In this document: positions 1 through 7,822 of the stretch, one piece after another | Position numbering within the stretch: position 1 is the stretch's first letter | How the letters are laid out: the number at the start of each line of letters is the position of its first letter | Origin: Mesorhizobium comanense | GTDB lineage: Bacteria > Pseudomonadota > Alphaproteobacteria > Rhizobiales > Rhizobiaceae | DNA length: 64,000 nt | NCBI RefSeq assembly: GCF_005503535.1 | Contig: NZ_SCNN01000007.1 | Span: 124,001-188,000 of the forward strand | Direction of reading: 5' to 3' | Made by a program: the position numbers and the translations under genes | Notes under the pieces: model-generated | Told to the model about the DNA's origin: nothing | What the model saw: the letters and a program-made list of their open reading frames with translations, nothing else | Databases searched by the model: none

Positions 1-1
1 A

Positions 2-577
2 TCGCTGCGCTTCCATCCCCGATGCTATTATAGGCCGGACGAGCACAGTCCGACCGAGAACTGGCCGGCGATGATCGCATCCGTCACCGATCTTGGCGGC
101 CGGATCACCGGCGCGCATCGTACCTGGCTTGCACCCGACGGCAGCGGCAAGGCGCCGATTGACACGCCGCGGCGAGCGATGGGCGACCTCCTCGGCCATG
201 CGGTCCGTTTTGGCGTGGCGCGTGACGTGATGGCGGCCGGCGAAGGAATCGAAACCAATCTGTCGCTGCGAATGGCGGCGCCCCGCATGCCGATTGTCGC
301 CGCTCTATCGGCCGCGCACCTCGCAGCCATCCTGTTCCCGGCAACTCTACGCCGACTCTACATCGTGCGTGACGACGATCCGGCCGGCGACGGCGCGCGC
401 GACAGCCTGATCGAACGGGCGAACGCTGTCGGGATCGAGGCGATTGTTCTGTCGCCGACGCTCGGAGACTTCAACGAGGATCTCAGACTGATCGGCATCG
501 TCGCGCTCCGGGCCAACGTCCGCGTCCAGCTCGCCCCGGAAGATGTCGCGCGCTTCATTGCGGCCGAGGCGATGTAG
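2..577 (+). CDS. Toprim-domain protein (DUF7146/Toprim_3 type), 5' end outside the window
   Basis: The reading frame is open from base 2 and continues upstream of the first ATG (71) with the typical residues CYYRPDE and NWPAM, so the gene is cut by the window start rather than beginning at 71. The visible 191 codons hold the end of a DUF7146-like region (GGRITGAHRTWL, KAPIDTPRR) and a Toprim fold with the acidic motifs GEGIETNLSL and RDDDPAGDGA. Such proteins are primase- or helicase-linked accessory genes of rhizobial ICEs. Family membership is clear; the substrate is not known. Confidence 0.85.
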   Translation, partial: SLRFHPRCYYRPDEHSPTENWPAMIASVTDLGGRITGAHRTWLAPDGSGKAPIDTPRRAMGDLLGHAVRFGVARDVMAAGEGIETNLSLRMAAPRMPIVAALSAAHLAAILFPATLRRLYIVRDDDPAGDGARDSLIERANAVGIEAIVLSPTLGDFNEDLRLIGIVALRANVRVQLAPEDVARFIAAEAM

Positions 578-895
578 TTCCGGAGGGGTGCGACAAGAGC
601 GGCGGCGCTGTCAGCGCGATCGCCCTGGCTGCTTCCCATCTCGCCGGAGAGACCGCGACCCGGCCTTCGAGAGGGCGATCGGCCGTCAAACGGTCCAGCC
701 CCGCAATGGCTGCGCCCGGTTCTTTTCCGCCGGCCCTTCGGGCCTTTGCATCGCGAAGCAAAACAACCGGGCTTCGCCATCCTCCGCTGACGCTTCGGCC
801 CTGCGCTTCGCTTCGGGTGCAGGCCCGGCCCGCCCGACGGCTTTCGTCGCCAGAAGGCCGCGAGGGTCGCGGTCAGACCGACGAAGGAGCATCCC
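578..895. other. Gene-free leader before the DUF2493 gene, with a repeated block
   Basis: These 318 bases hold no convincing gene; the short ORFs in them overlap on both strands and lack family features. The stretch around 748-800 resembles the leader of the DUF736 gene at 3002 (see the repeat entries). A good ribosome site, gaagga, lies just before the ATG at 896. Confidence 0.5.
748..800 (+). repeat. Leader repeat, copy A
   Basis: This block contains TCGCGAAGCAA followed by an exact 14-base match (776-789, GCCATCCTCCGCTG) to copy B at 2886-2899, then CGCTTCGG against CGCTCCGG. Both copies lie 100-150 bases before a gene start. The match is too long and collinear to be chance, so the two leaders share ancestry. 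Function is unknown: a shared regulatory RNA, promoter or remnant gene are all possible. Confidence 0.6.
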
Positions 896-1822
896 ATGAC
901 GAGCGATCGTGACGACTTCGAGCCCCATCACGCTTCATCGCCTACCGACCACGTTCTCACCGAACTTCAGCTTTACGGCTTTCGCCCCTTCCAGGACGAA
1001 CTCGACCCGAGGCCGCTGCCCGAGGGAAACGCCGTCGCCGGCGCCATCGCCGACATCTTCGACGCTCTCATTGTCACCTTGCAGGAAACCCGCCTCGAGC
1101 CCGACCTCGACGATCTGCTCTGGTCGACGGTCAATCTCTTCCACCGCGCCACCGGCCGGATCGAGCGCGAGCTCGACGACAACGAGCAGGCGCAGCGGCG
1201 GAGCCAGCGGGAGCAGGACGGCTCCGAGGTGAAGTCCGTCGAGCTGGAGCGGCTCACCGCCGAGGGACAGACGCTCATCGAACGCCGTGACGCCTTCGAA
1301 TTGATGCGCGACCAGGCTGCCGAGCACTTCGAGCGCCATACCGGATCATCCTGGCGCCCGCGCGGCGGATCGATGGTCAACCACCGCACCATGACTTCGG
1401 CCATGATCGACAGCCGTGATTTTCTCGCCGCCAAGCGCCGCGCCGAAACCGAAGTGATGCTGCCGGCCGGTCCGAAGATCGCCTTCACCGGCGGTCTCGA
1501 CTTCAACGACCACCGGCTCATCTGGGCCAAGCTCGATCAGGTGCACGCCAAGCATCCCGACATGGTGCTGCTGCATGGCGGATCGCCGAAGGGCGCCGAG
1601 CGCCTCGCTGCCCGCTGGGCCGACCATCGCAAGGTTCCGCAGGTCGCCTTTAAGCCCGACTGGACGAAACACGCCAAGGCTGCACCGTTCAAGCGCAACG
1701 ATCAGATGCTCGAAGTCCTGCCCATTGGTGCCATGGTATTTCCGGGAACCGGCATCCAGGGCAATCTTGCGGACAAGGCTCGCAAGCTCGGCATCCCGGT
1801 TTGGAAGTTCGGCGGCGCGTGA
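896..1822 (+). CDS. DUF2493 / SLOG-family protein
   Basis: The protein has 308 aa. The N-terminal half is charged and probably helical (about residues 85-140, rich in E, R and Q). The C-terminal half, from about residue 190, is the DUF2493 (YspA/YpsA-related SLOG) fold: KIAFTGGLDFNDHRLIW, then a glycine loop LLHGGSPKGAERLAARWA, and a nucleotide-fold ending PGTGIQGNLADKARKLGIPVW. SLOG proteins bind nucleotide-derived ligands, and a role in ligand sensing is family inference only. The gene follows the Toprim gene as in other rhizobial ICEs. A ribosome site precedes the ATG. Confidence 0.85.
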   Translation: MTSDRDDFEPHHASSPTDHVLTELQLYGFRPFQDELDPRPLPEGNAVAGAIADIFDALIVTLQETRLEPDLDDLLWSTVNLFHRATGRIERELDDNEQAQRRSQREQDGSEVKSVELERLTAEGQTLIERRDAFELMRDQAAEHFERHTGSSWRPRGGSMVNHRTMTSAMIDSRDFLAAKRRAETEVMLPAGPKIAFTGGLDFNDHRLIWAKLDQVHAKHPDMVLLHGGSPKGAERLAARWADHRKVPQVAFKPDWTKHAKAAPFKRNDQMLEVLPIGAMVFPGTGIQGNLADKARKLGIPVWKFGGA

Positions 1823-1970
1823 GCGCCTCCCAGCTCAACCTGCTCGCGGGAGCGGAAGTCCAGCCGGATTTCCACTCCCGTTTTCACTCAATTTCAGCTA
1901 CGCTCAGGTCGCGCCATGGTGGTGGTGGAAGGCGCGACCGTCAGACCTTTTCTCACGGGAGACCATCGCC

Positions 1971-2411
1971 ATGATCTTCATCGGCATTCTCGCTAGCATC
2001 GCGGCAATCGGCGCCCTTTGCTGGCTTCTGTTCACACTCGCCGTATTTGCGCTGCCGGTCTTTGCCGGCGCCACCGCTGGCGCTTGGGCTTATCAGACCG
2101 GCGCAGGATGGATCGGCGGCATCGTCGTCGGCATCGTCGCCGCCGCACTGACGTTCGGCATCGGCCAGTTCCTGCTCGCCTTCGTGCGGCCGCTCTGGCT
2201 GCGCCTCGCGATCGCGATCGCCTTCGTCGCGCCCGCTGCGCTCGCCGGCTATCACGCCACCCATGGCATCGTGCAGCACACCATGCCCTCCGATACGTGG
2301 CAGATCGTCTTTTCCGTCATCGGCGCGATCGCGGTTGGCGTCACCGCGTTCGTGCGGGTGACGGCTATGGCGGCGCCCGGACCGTCGGGGCGGGGCTTGG
2401 CGCGCGCCTGA
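1971..2411 (+). CDS. Small membrane protein of ICE backbone, unknown function
   Basis: The longest ORF in this frame runs from 1575 through the previous gene, but the plausible start is the ATG at 1971, giving 146 aa. The product is almost wholly hydrophobic: an N-terminal segment (IGILASIAAIGALCWLLF), a glycine/alanine-rich second segment, and two or three more spans to about residue 135. No catalytic motif is visible. It sits between SLOG and DUF736 genes. I recognise no named family. Confidence 0.65.
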   Translation: MIFIGILASIAAIGALCWLLFTLAVFALPVFAGATAGAWAYQTGAGWIGGIVVGIVAAALTFGIGQFLLAFVRPLWLRLAIAIAFVAPAALAGYHATHGIVQHTMPSDTWQIVFSVIGAIAVGVTAFVRVTAMAAPGPSGRGLARA

Positions 2412-3001
2412 CGCTATCAGCAGCAGAGGCGGGACCATCGGCCGATCTTCACCGCGCCGCCCTCGTGATCGAAACCCCGAGATGGCGGTCGGCGCCGCTT
2501 GGACCTTTGCCTCGGCCAACCCGTGTCGCGTCATCGCAGCCTTACGCCGGAGCAGCGAGACGCCGTTCAGTCACGCGATCAAAACACCGGTGCGCTGGCT
2601 TTCTTGCCGGAGCGGTGTCGGCGTCGAGATGCGGTCAAGCCTGGACTGGTTCTGTGGAATCGCCGACTCCGTTGTTGCCGATATCCGTAACGGCAGTGCC
2701 GTGCTCGCCACGTTCTCCTTGATCCATCTCTGTCTAACCGACCGCTCCAAAACGGCCTCTTCAATGGGCTGATCTGGCCGAAGGCCGGCTGCGCCTCGAT
2801 CGCCTATGCGGCAATGGCGCCGATCGACTTTCTTCCCCTGCCGGCTGCGCCGTCATTCCTCGCGAAACAACAAAGTCGCCTGGCTGCCATCCTCCGCTGC
2901 GCTCCGGTCGCAAGCGATGCCGCGTCAATCGCCTTCGGCCTGCCGATCGCCATCGAGGCCGCAATGGTGCGGGCTCGGAACAGAGTTCAAGGAGAACTAC
3001 C
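2412..3001. other. 590-base gene-free stretch before the DUF736 gene
   Basis: Several overlapping short ORFs are present, but none shows a family motif or a ribosome site, so I call no gene. The last 150 bases include copy B of the leader repeat and an AAGGAG ribosome site just before the ATG at 3002. Decayed coding DNA cannot be excluded. Confidence 0.5.
2858..2910 (+). repeat. Leader repeat, copy B
   Basis: TCGCGAAACAACAA and the exact 14-mer GCCATCCTCCGCTG (2886-2899) match copy A near 748-800, in the same order and orientation relative to the downstream gene. Confidence 0.6.
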
Positions 3002-3325
3002 ATGGCGACCATCGGCACCTTCAAGAAGACCGGCAACAACTACACCGGCGAAATCGTCACCCTCAGCGTCCAGGCCAAGAACGTCCGCATCGTCCCTGAG
3101 GAGACTCGCTCCAACGACAATGCCCCTTCGCACCGCGTCTTCGCCGGCAAGGCCGAGATCGGCGCCGCCTGGTCCAAGCGCTCGAACGAAGGCCGCGACT
3201 ATCTGGGCCTCAAACTCGACGATCCGAGCTTCACCGCCCCGATCTTCGCCAACCTCTTCGACGACGAGGACGGCGAGGGCTACAGCCTCATCTGGTCCCG
3301 CCCCAGCCGCCGCAACGCGGATTGA
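3002..3325 (+). CDS. DUF736 family protein (first copy)
   Basis: The product has 107 aa and starts MATIGTFKKTGNNYTGEIVTL, the usual opening of DUF736. It continues with the conserved stretches NAPSHRVF, EIGAAW and LGLKLDDPSF and ends in SLIWSRP. DUF736 proteins are small, probably beta-rich proteins found almost only on plasmids and ICEs of Alphaproteobacteria; no biochemical role is established. A strong ribosome site (aaggag) sits before the ATG. A second copy lies at 7484 with only moderate similarity. Confidence 0.93.
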   Translation: MATIGTFKKTGNNYTGEIVTLSVQAKNVRIVPEETRSNDNAPSHRVFAGKAEIGAAWSKRSNEGRDYLGLKLDDPSFTAPIFANLFDDEDGEGYSLIWSRPSRRNAD

Positions 3326-3478
3326 CCGCCTGGCTCTGGACGCCCCGCCCGAACCTCGGGCGGGGCAAGTCCTTCAGAGTTCGTCATACCGTTTTTCGCA
3401 TTGTCGGCTTTACGTGTCGGCGCTTTAACGGCTTTGCCCGTTTCCGCCGATCCGGCTGTGCTTGGGCCTCGCCGAGAC

Positions 3479-3706
3479 TCACGTCTCAGCTTCCTCCACC
3501 CTCTCATCCAGAAGATCGGCGGGTCTCACGCCCAACGCTTCCGACAAATGCCACATGGTCAACAGCGTGACGTTCTGCTGGCCCCGCTCCATCCCGCTCA
3601 CATAGGCGCGGTCCACACCCATTTTCACGGCGACCGCCTCCTGGCTCAGACCGGCCGCGATGCGATACCTCCTGACGTTGGCTCCAAAGATTCTGCGAAT
3701 GTCCAT
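3479..3706 (-). CDS. qseC: Xre-family repressor, QseC-like
   Basis: The protein is 75 aa from the ATG at 3706 (a TTG at 3724 would add six residues). Nearly all of it is one HTH_3 domain: IFGANVRRYRIAAGLSQEAVAVKMG, recognition helix DRAYVSGMERGQ, then LLTMWHLSEALGV. It diverges from the DUF2285 single-domain gene at 3881 across a dyad that overlaps both promoters. This matches qseC-qseM of ICEMlSymR7A, where QseC represses qseM and autoregulates. The family call is firm; the QseC assignment rests on synteny and domain content. Confidence 0.8.
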   Translation of the reverse strand: MDIRRIFGANVRRYRIAAGLSQEAVAVKMGVDRAYVSGMERGQQNVTLLTMWHLSEALGVRPADLLDERVEEAET

Positions 3707-3726
3707 CCGCAGGATAGGAGACAATC

Positions 3727-3757
3727 GTGCATTATATCGCTACGTGCTATAATACAC
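3727..3757. promoter_or_regulatory. Divergent qseC/qseM promoter-operator dyad
   Basis: A 31-bp inverted repeat has outer half-sites GTGCATTATA and TATAATACAC. The plus strand carries TATAAT at 3748-3753, pointing to qseM. The minus strand carries TATAAT at 3731-3736, pointing to qseC. The two -10 hexamers therefore lie symmetrically inside one palindrome, so a dimeric Xre protein bound here would block both promoters. The -35 elements are weak by eye. Confidence 0.7.
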
Positions 3758-3880
3758 GGCCACGCCGTCTGCGCGTGATGCCTACGGCGGGCTGCCGCGA
3801 TGCGTGAAAAGCATCGGGAAATTTCAGCTATCGGTCTGGTTTGCATTGGGAATGCGGATACGATCGGTTAACCAAAGAAG

Positions 3881-4156
3881 ATGAGCGCGCCGATGACCGT
3901 CATTACCTTCCAGGACCGTCCGCCCGATGGCGACCGCCTGACAGGCTACGATGAAAGCCATCTTGCTCTCTATATCCGGCTCCTCGACGCCGCCGCCGAA
4001 GGCGCCGACTGGCGCGAGGCTGTGCAGATTCTTTTCGCGCTCGATCCCGACCGCGATCCCGACCGCGCCCGGATGGTTCATGACAGCCATCTCGCCCGCG
4101 CCCGCTGGATGACCACCACCGGCTATCGCGAGCTCCTCCGTCCCCGCGTGTCATAA
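3881..4156 (+). CDS. qseM: Single-domain DUF2285 (RovC-like) protein, QseM-like antiactivator
   Basis: The product is 91 aa (87 if started at the ATG at 3893). Its core, HLALYIRLLDAAAEGADW with R...VHDSHLARARWM and GYRELLR, parallels the C-terminal DNA-binding domain of the next gene (R..RLVRMVRALDG, TIRLVKDAQTMM, GYLRLL). It is thus a stand-alone version of the same domain. In ICEMlSymR7A the small DUF2285 protein QseM sequesters the activators TraR and FseA. The same size, domain, position and divergent Xre partner support that role here. The leader from the TATAAT box to the ATG is about 125 bases. Confidence 0.78.
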   Translation: MSAPMTVITFQDRPPDGDRLTGYDESHLALYIRLLDAAAEGADWREAVQILFALDPDRDPDRARMVHDSHLARARWMTTTGYRELLRPRVS

Positions 4157-4282
4157 AGCGGGACACTCCTCCCGGTTGTAAGAGGCATCACGCCGCGCAG
4201 TTTCGGGGGCTTCCGCCGCGCCTCGTCAGCGGCGAGGCTCAGCGCGTAGGGGGCCACTCAAAGCGCGGGCGAGGAGACGCGT

Positions 4283-5063
4283 ATGGCCGAGCCGCCCGAT
4301 TGGCGATTGCAGACAACCGAACGCGCGCTGAACCGGCTGGAGCGGCAGGGGCTCGCGTGGGAGTTCCTGCGCCGGAATCCCGACTATCGCAGCGACTATG
4401 ACCGTCTGCGCGGCACGCCGGCCATCCGGTCAAGCGCTTCATTGCCCCATAGGAGCGCAGCCCAGAAGTGGGGGCTGCGATTTCCTGCTGGAGCCCGATC
4501 GCTCCGCTGACGAGACCGCGATCTTCTGGCGGCCCGAGCTGGTCGCCAGTGTTCTGATGCTTGAAGTCGCGCCGGCCGTCTTTCGCACGGCCCGGCGGCT
4601 CGAACAACTCGACCTGACCCAGGCCATCCTGCACGCGCAGCCTGGCGGTGAAGGCGCGATCGTACTGGCCGATCCCGACGGTGATCATCATTTGGTCGTC
4701 GGCGCCATCGACCTGACCCAACCGCTCGCCGTCCTCCTGCCACTCGACGATAGCTTCCACAGCCGCGCCGAAGCAGCCTTGCGATTCCAACGCCGCCTAT
4801 TTGGACGCGCCGCCGGTCCGCTACCGCGCGCGCTCACGCTCACGCCGCGTCACCGCTTGCGACTGGTGCGCATGGTGCGCGCGCTCGATGGCCGATCCAC
4901 TGGCGCGACTTATCGCGAAATCGCCGGCGTGCTTTTCGACACACCCCGGCAATCCGCCACCGAATGGAAAACCTCGTCCATCCGCGCTCAGACGATCCGG
5001 TTGGTCAAGGACGCGCAGACAATGATGCGCGGCGGCTATCTCCGCTTGCTCGCCGGCCGCTGA
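4283..5063 (+). CDS. fseA: FseA-like excision activator made by +1 frameshift
   Basis: The zero frame (4283-4510, 75 codons) begins MAEPPDWRLQTTERALNR, a DUF6499-type N-terminal domain, and stops soon after WGLRF. The +1 frame then continues at once with LLEPDRSADETAIFW and runs to 5063 as a DUF2285/RovC DNA-binding domain. The join is at TTT-C (4481-4484), where tRNA-Phe can move from TTT to TTC; the fused product would be about 259 aa. In ICEMlSymR7A msi172 and msi171 are fused by programmed +1 frameshifting to give FseA, which activates rdfS. The neighbours are consistent: qseM upstream, rdfS-like downstream. A sequencing error or true mutation is the alternative. A GAGGAG ribosome site precedes the ATG. 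Confidence 0.8.
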
Positions 5064-5216
5064 TCGCGCTCCGGCTCCCCTCCGATGTGACCACCAGGGG
5101 GGTACGCGCACGCAGGGGCCTCACTCCGTCATCCACCCGGACGCCGGTGGTTCGCCATCGTGGTCGCCGCTTCGCCACTACACGCCGGCGGGGCAGCCGA
5201 TGCACCGGAGGCCCCA

Positions 5217-5507
5217 ATGTCAGCTGCGCGACCCGACCCCCCGCCACGCTATCTCCGCACACCCGAGGCGGCGCGCTTCCTCGGCCTATCCGGTCGCACG
5301 CTGGAGAAGCACCGCACCTACGGCACGGGACCGGTCTATCGCAAGCTGGGTGGCCGCATTGTCTATGCCCTCGACGATCTACAGGCTTGGGCGGATCGCG
5401 GCACACGGCAGTCGACATCAGATCCGGGCCACGGTGTTGTCCACCCTGCAAAACGACAGGCGACGCCCGCCGGGGGAATGCCCGTGCGACGCGGCGGCGC
5501 ATCATGA
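5217..5507 (+). CDS. rdfS: MerR/AlpA-like winged-helix excisionase, RdfS-like
   Basis: The start at 5217 is chosen for its GGAGG site five bases upstream; an upstream in-frame ATG at 5160 lacks one. The 96-aa product has a single winged-helix domain: PPRYLRTPEAARFLGLSGRTLEKHR, the wing region GPVYRKLGGRIVYALDDLQAWAD, then a basic tail. This is the small recombination directionality factor type that drives ICE excision. The gene follows fseA after a 150-base gap where FseA would be expected to act, and overlaps parA by ATGA. Confidence 0.75.
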   Translation: MSAARPDPPPRYLRTPEAARFLGLSGRTLEKHRTYGTGPVYRKLGGRIVYALDDLQAWADRGTRQSTSDPGHGVVHPAKRQATPAGGMPVRRGGAS

Positions 5508-6142
5508 TCGTCGCGCTCCTCAATCAGAAGGGTGGCGTCGGCAAGACGACGCTCGCGCTGCATATCGCCGGTGAATGGGCTCGGCGAGGAAAGCGCGTCG
5601 TTCTCATCGACGCCGATCCACAAGGCTCGGCGCTCGACTGGTCGCAGCAGCGCGCGCGCGAAGGCCTGGCACGCCTGTTTGGTGTCGTCGGTCTGGCGCG
5701 AGATACGCTTCATAGCGAAGCGCCGGAACTGGCGCGAAGCGCCGATCACGTCGTGATCGACGGGCCACCGCGTGTCGCCAGCCTGATGCGGTCCGCGCTG
5801 CTTGCCGCCGACCTGGTGCTGATCCCCGTGCAGCCATCGCCTTTCGATGGCTGGGCGTCGGCGGAGATGCTCTCGCTGCTCGGCGAGGCGCGGATCTATC
5901 GTCCCCAGCTCGCCGCCCGCTTCGTCCTCAATCGATGCGCCGCGCGCACCATCATCGCCCGCGAGACTGCTGAAACGCTCGCCGACCATGATCCGCCGGT
6001 GCTCGCGTCCACCATCGGTCAGCGCGTCGCTTTCGCTGACACCGCGCGGTCCGGACGCCTCGTCTCGGAAATCAACGAGCACGGCCCGGCAGCGCGCGAG
6101 ATCACCGCGCTCTGCGCCGAGATCGGGAGGATCGCGCCATGA
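5504..6142 (+). CDS. parA: ParA-family partition ATPase
   Basis: The product has 212 aa and begins MIVALLNQKGGVGKTTLALH, a deviant Walker A motif with the signature lysine. Walker A' follows (VVLIDADPQGSALDW), then DHVVIDGPPR and VLIPVQPSPFDGWAS. It overlaps rdfS (ATGA) and the next gene (ATGA), so translation is coupled. ParA proteins of this small type segregate or stabilise the excised circular form of ICEs and plasmids. No canonical parB follows; the next small gene may be the partner. Confidence 0.92.
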   Translation: MIVALLNQKGGVGKTTLALHIAGEWARRGKRVVLIDADPQGSALDWSQQRAREGLARLFGVVGLARDTLHSEAPELARSADHVVIDGPPRVASLMRSALLAADLVLIPVQPSPFDGWASAEMLSLLGEARIYRPQLAARFVLNRCAARTIIARETAETLADHDPPVLASTIGQRVAFADTARSGRLVSEINEHGPAAREITALCAEIGRIAP

Positions 6143-6393
6143 CAGAGCGATCCAACAAACGTGCCTTCGCTGCACGTCCCGCCGATCCTGAGAGCTGGAT
6201 CAAAGCCTCTGATCCGCGCCCCGCGCGCGGCGGCGACGCGGCGAATTTCTCCGCGCGGCTCACCATCGACGTGACGCCCGACCTTCGCGGCCAGATCAAG
6301 ATCGCCGCGTTCCAGCGCGGCGTGACGGTCGCCGAGATGCTGCGCGAATTGCTCGCTCGCGAATTTGCCCCGATCGAAGGAGGGACGCCATGA
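6139..6393 (+). CDS. Small ribbon-helix-helix-like protein, possible ParA partner
   Basis: The product has 84 aa with a basic N-terminal arm, then FSARLTIDVTPDLRGQIKIAAFQRGVTVAEMLRELLARE in two parts. The latter is a beta strand plus two helices as in ribbon-helix-helix DNA-binding proteins. It overlaps parA by ATGA and DUF2840 by ATGA. The position fits a centromere-binding ParA partner, which is inference from context. Confidence 0.8.
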   Translation: MTERSNKRAFAARPADPESWIKASDPRPARGGDAANFSARLTIDVTPDLRGQIKIAAFQRGVTVAEMLRELLAREFAPIEGGTP

Positions 6394-6896
6394 GCGGTGC
6401 GCCCCACTTGCGTCGCGTGGCGACGCCGACCGTGGTTGGTCTGACCCACGTCGAGCTGACCTGGATTGAAAAGAAGGTCGAATACTGGATTCGGTTCGGC
6501 CAGGACGTTCAGGAACAGATTCTCGACCGACGCCGGCGCGTGGTCAGCTTCCCGCCCCACAGTGTCTTCGCCTTCGTCCGTTGGGCGGCCAACGACTTTG
6601 GCACGATCATCTCGCGCATCGACATCGTGCGTGCGATCTCGCCAGGCGAACACTACCAAACTCTGCCGTTCGTGCGTCCCGGCGGCGACATCCTGCTGAG
6701 GATGGACGGCTGGCCCAAGGTTGAACGCGTTCTGCAGATCGTCGACGCCATCGAGTCGATCGGCATCAATCCTGCGGAGGTCTCGCCGCATCATTGGCGG
6801 CACGTTCACAATCGTCTCGCTGCCGGCCAAGAGCCGCGCAGCTACACGGCCGAGCAGCATCGCGCCATCCTTCTGCGCCGAAGGGTCGAGCCATGA
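6390..6896 (+). CDS. DUF2840 family protein
   Basis: The product has 168 aa and shows the DUF2840 pattern: LTHVELTWIEKKVEYWIRFG near the N terminus, RRRRVVSFPPHSVFAFVRWAANDFGT, IDIVRA and a mid-protein GGDILLRMDGWPKV. This family occurs only on conjugative elements between parA and traF. Its function is unknown. Four-base overlaps with both neighbours place it in the same coupled operon. Confidence 0.92.
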   Translation: MSGAPHLRRVATPTVVGLTHVELTWIEKKVEYWIRFGQDVQEQILDRRRRVVSFPPHSVFAFVRWAANDFGTIISRIDIVRAISPGEHYQTLPFVRPGGDILLRMDGWPKVERVLQIVDAIESIGINPAEVSPHHWRHVHNRLAAGQEPRSYTAEQHRAILLRRRVEP

Positions 6897-7438
6897 GCCG
6901 CTTCGGCTACGTCATGACGACGTACTTCACCGTGATGCTGATCGGTGGCCTGTCCTTCATCCACATCACGCCCCGGCTGATCTGGAACGCGTCCGCCAGC
7001 ACGCCAATCGGACTCTATTCGCTCGATCGGTCGCCGCAGCTCGAAGTGACGGACCTCGTCGCCGTGGACGCCCCGGAGCCGCTCGCATCGTTCCTCGCCG
7101 AGCGTGGCTACGTGCCGCGCGGCGTCCCCCTCATGAAACGTGTCGCGGCTCTTCCCGGCCAGCAGGTCTGCCGCGCCGACGCACACGTCACCGTCGACGG
7201 CGTCGCGATGGGCGAAGCGCTGACGCGCGACCGTCTCGGCCGCGATCTGCCCGTTTGGCAGGGCTGCCGGCGCATCGCGGGCGGCGAAATCTTCCTCATG
7301 AACTGGTCCGTCGAGGACAGCCTCGACGGTCGCTACTTCGGTCCGATTTCCACCCGCTCGATCATCGGTCGCGCAACGCCCGTGTGGACCGATGAAGACG
7401 GGAGCGGCCGCTTCCAGTGGCGCGCCGCGACGCGGTGA
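6893..7438 (+). CDS. traF: TraF-type S26 signal peptidase
   Basis: The start at 6893 overlaps the DUF2840 stop. The 181-aa protein has an N-terminal membrane segment (TTYFTVMLIGGLSFIHI). It carries the S26 motif S-T-P-I-G with catalytic Ser36 and a Lys82 dyad partner in PLMKRVAALPG, then the beta-fold residues DSLDGRYFGPI. In RP4, TraF processes and cyclises the TrbC pilin. A TrbC homologue is present at 14181, so the same job is likely. Confidence 0.93.
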   Translation: MSRFGYVMTTYFTVMLIGGLSFIHITPRLIWNASASTPIGLYSLDRSPQLEVTDLVAVDAPEPLASFLAERGYVPRGVPLMKRVAALPGQQVCRADAHVTVDGVAMGEALTRDRLGRDLPVWQGCRRIAGGEIFLMNWSVEDSLDGRYFGPISTRSIIGRATPVWTDEDGSGRFQWRAATR

Positions 7439-7483
7439 ACGACGCGCCTATCCGACCTCACCGCACAGCAAAGGAGTCTTCCC

Positions 7484-7819
7484 ATGCCGCAGATCGGCGA
7501 ATTCACCCGTACGAAGAACGGCTACGCCGGCCACATCCGCACGCTCTCGCTGGACGTCGAGATCGTGCTCGTCCCCGCTGAGCACACCGACGCCGAGAAT
7601 GCGCCGGACTATCGTGTTCACCACGGCAACGATGACGGACCTGAGATCGGCGCCGGATGGAAACGCACCGGCGAAAAAGCCGGCGATTACGTCTCCCTGC
7701 AGATCGACGATCCCACCTTGGTCCAGCCGATCCGCGCGAACCTGTTCCAATCGACCGAGGACAAATCGGCCTGGAACCTGCACTGGAATCGTCCGCCCAA
7801 GCGCGGCGAGCGGGACTGA
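7484..7819 (+). CDS. DUF736 family protein (second copy)
   Basis: The product has 111 aa: MPQIGEFTRTKNGYAGHIRTLSLD, then NAPDYRVHHG, EIGAGW, SLQIDDPTL and WNLHWNRPP. It keeps the DUF736 framework but differs from the copy at 3002 over most of its length, so it is an old paralogue rather than a recent duplicate. A leader with aaagga lies before the ATG. It sits between traF and the transglycosylase. Function is unknown. Confidence 0.92.
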   Translation: MPQIGEFTRTKNGYAGHIRTLSLDVEIVLVPAEHTDAENAPDYRVHHGNDDGPEIGAGWKRTGEKAGDYVSLQIDDPTLVQPIRANLFQSTEDKSAWNLHWNRPPKRGERD

Positions 7820-7822
7820 ACG

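Noticed and set aside
1575..1970. Upstream extension of the small membrane protein
   Set aside because: The extension overlaps the end of the DUF2493 gene in another frame and looks non-coding; the ATG at 1971 starts the hydrophobic protein.
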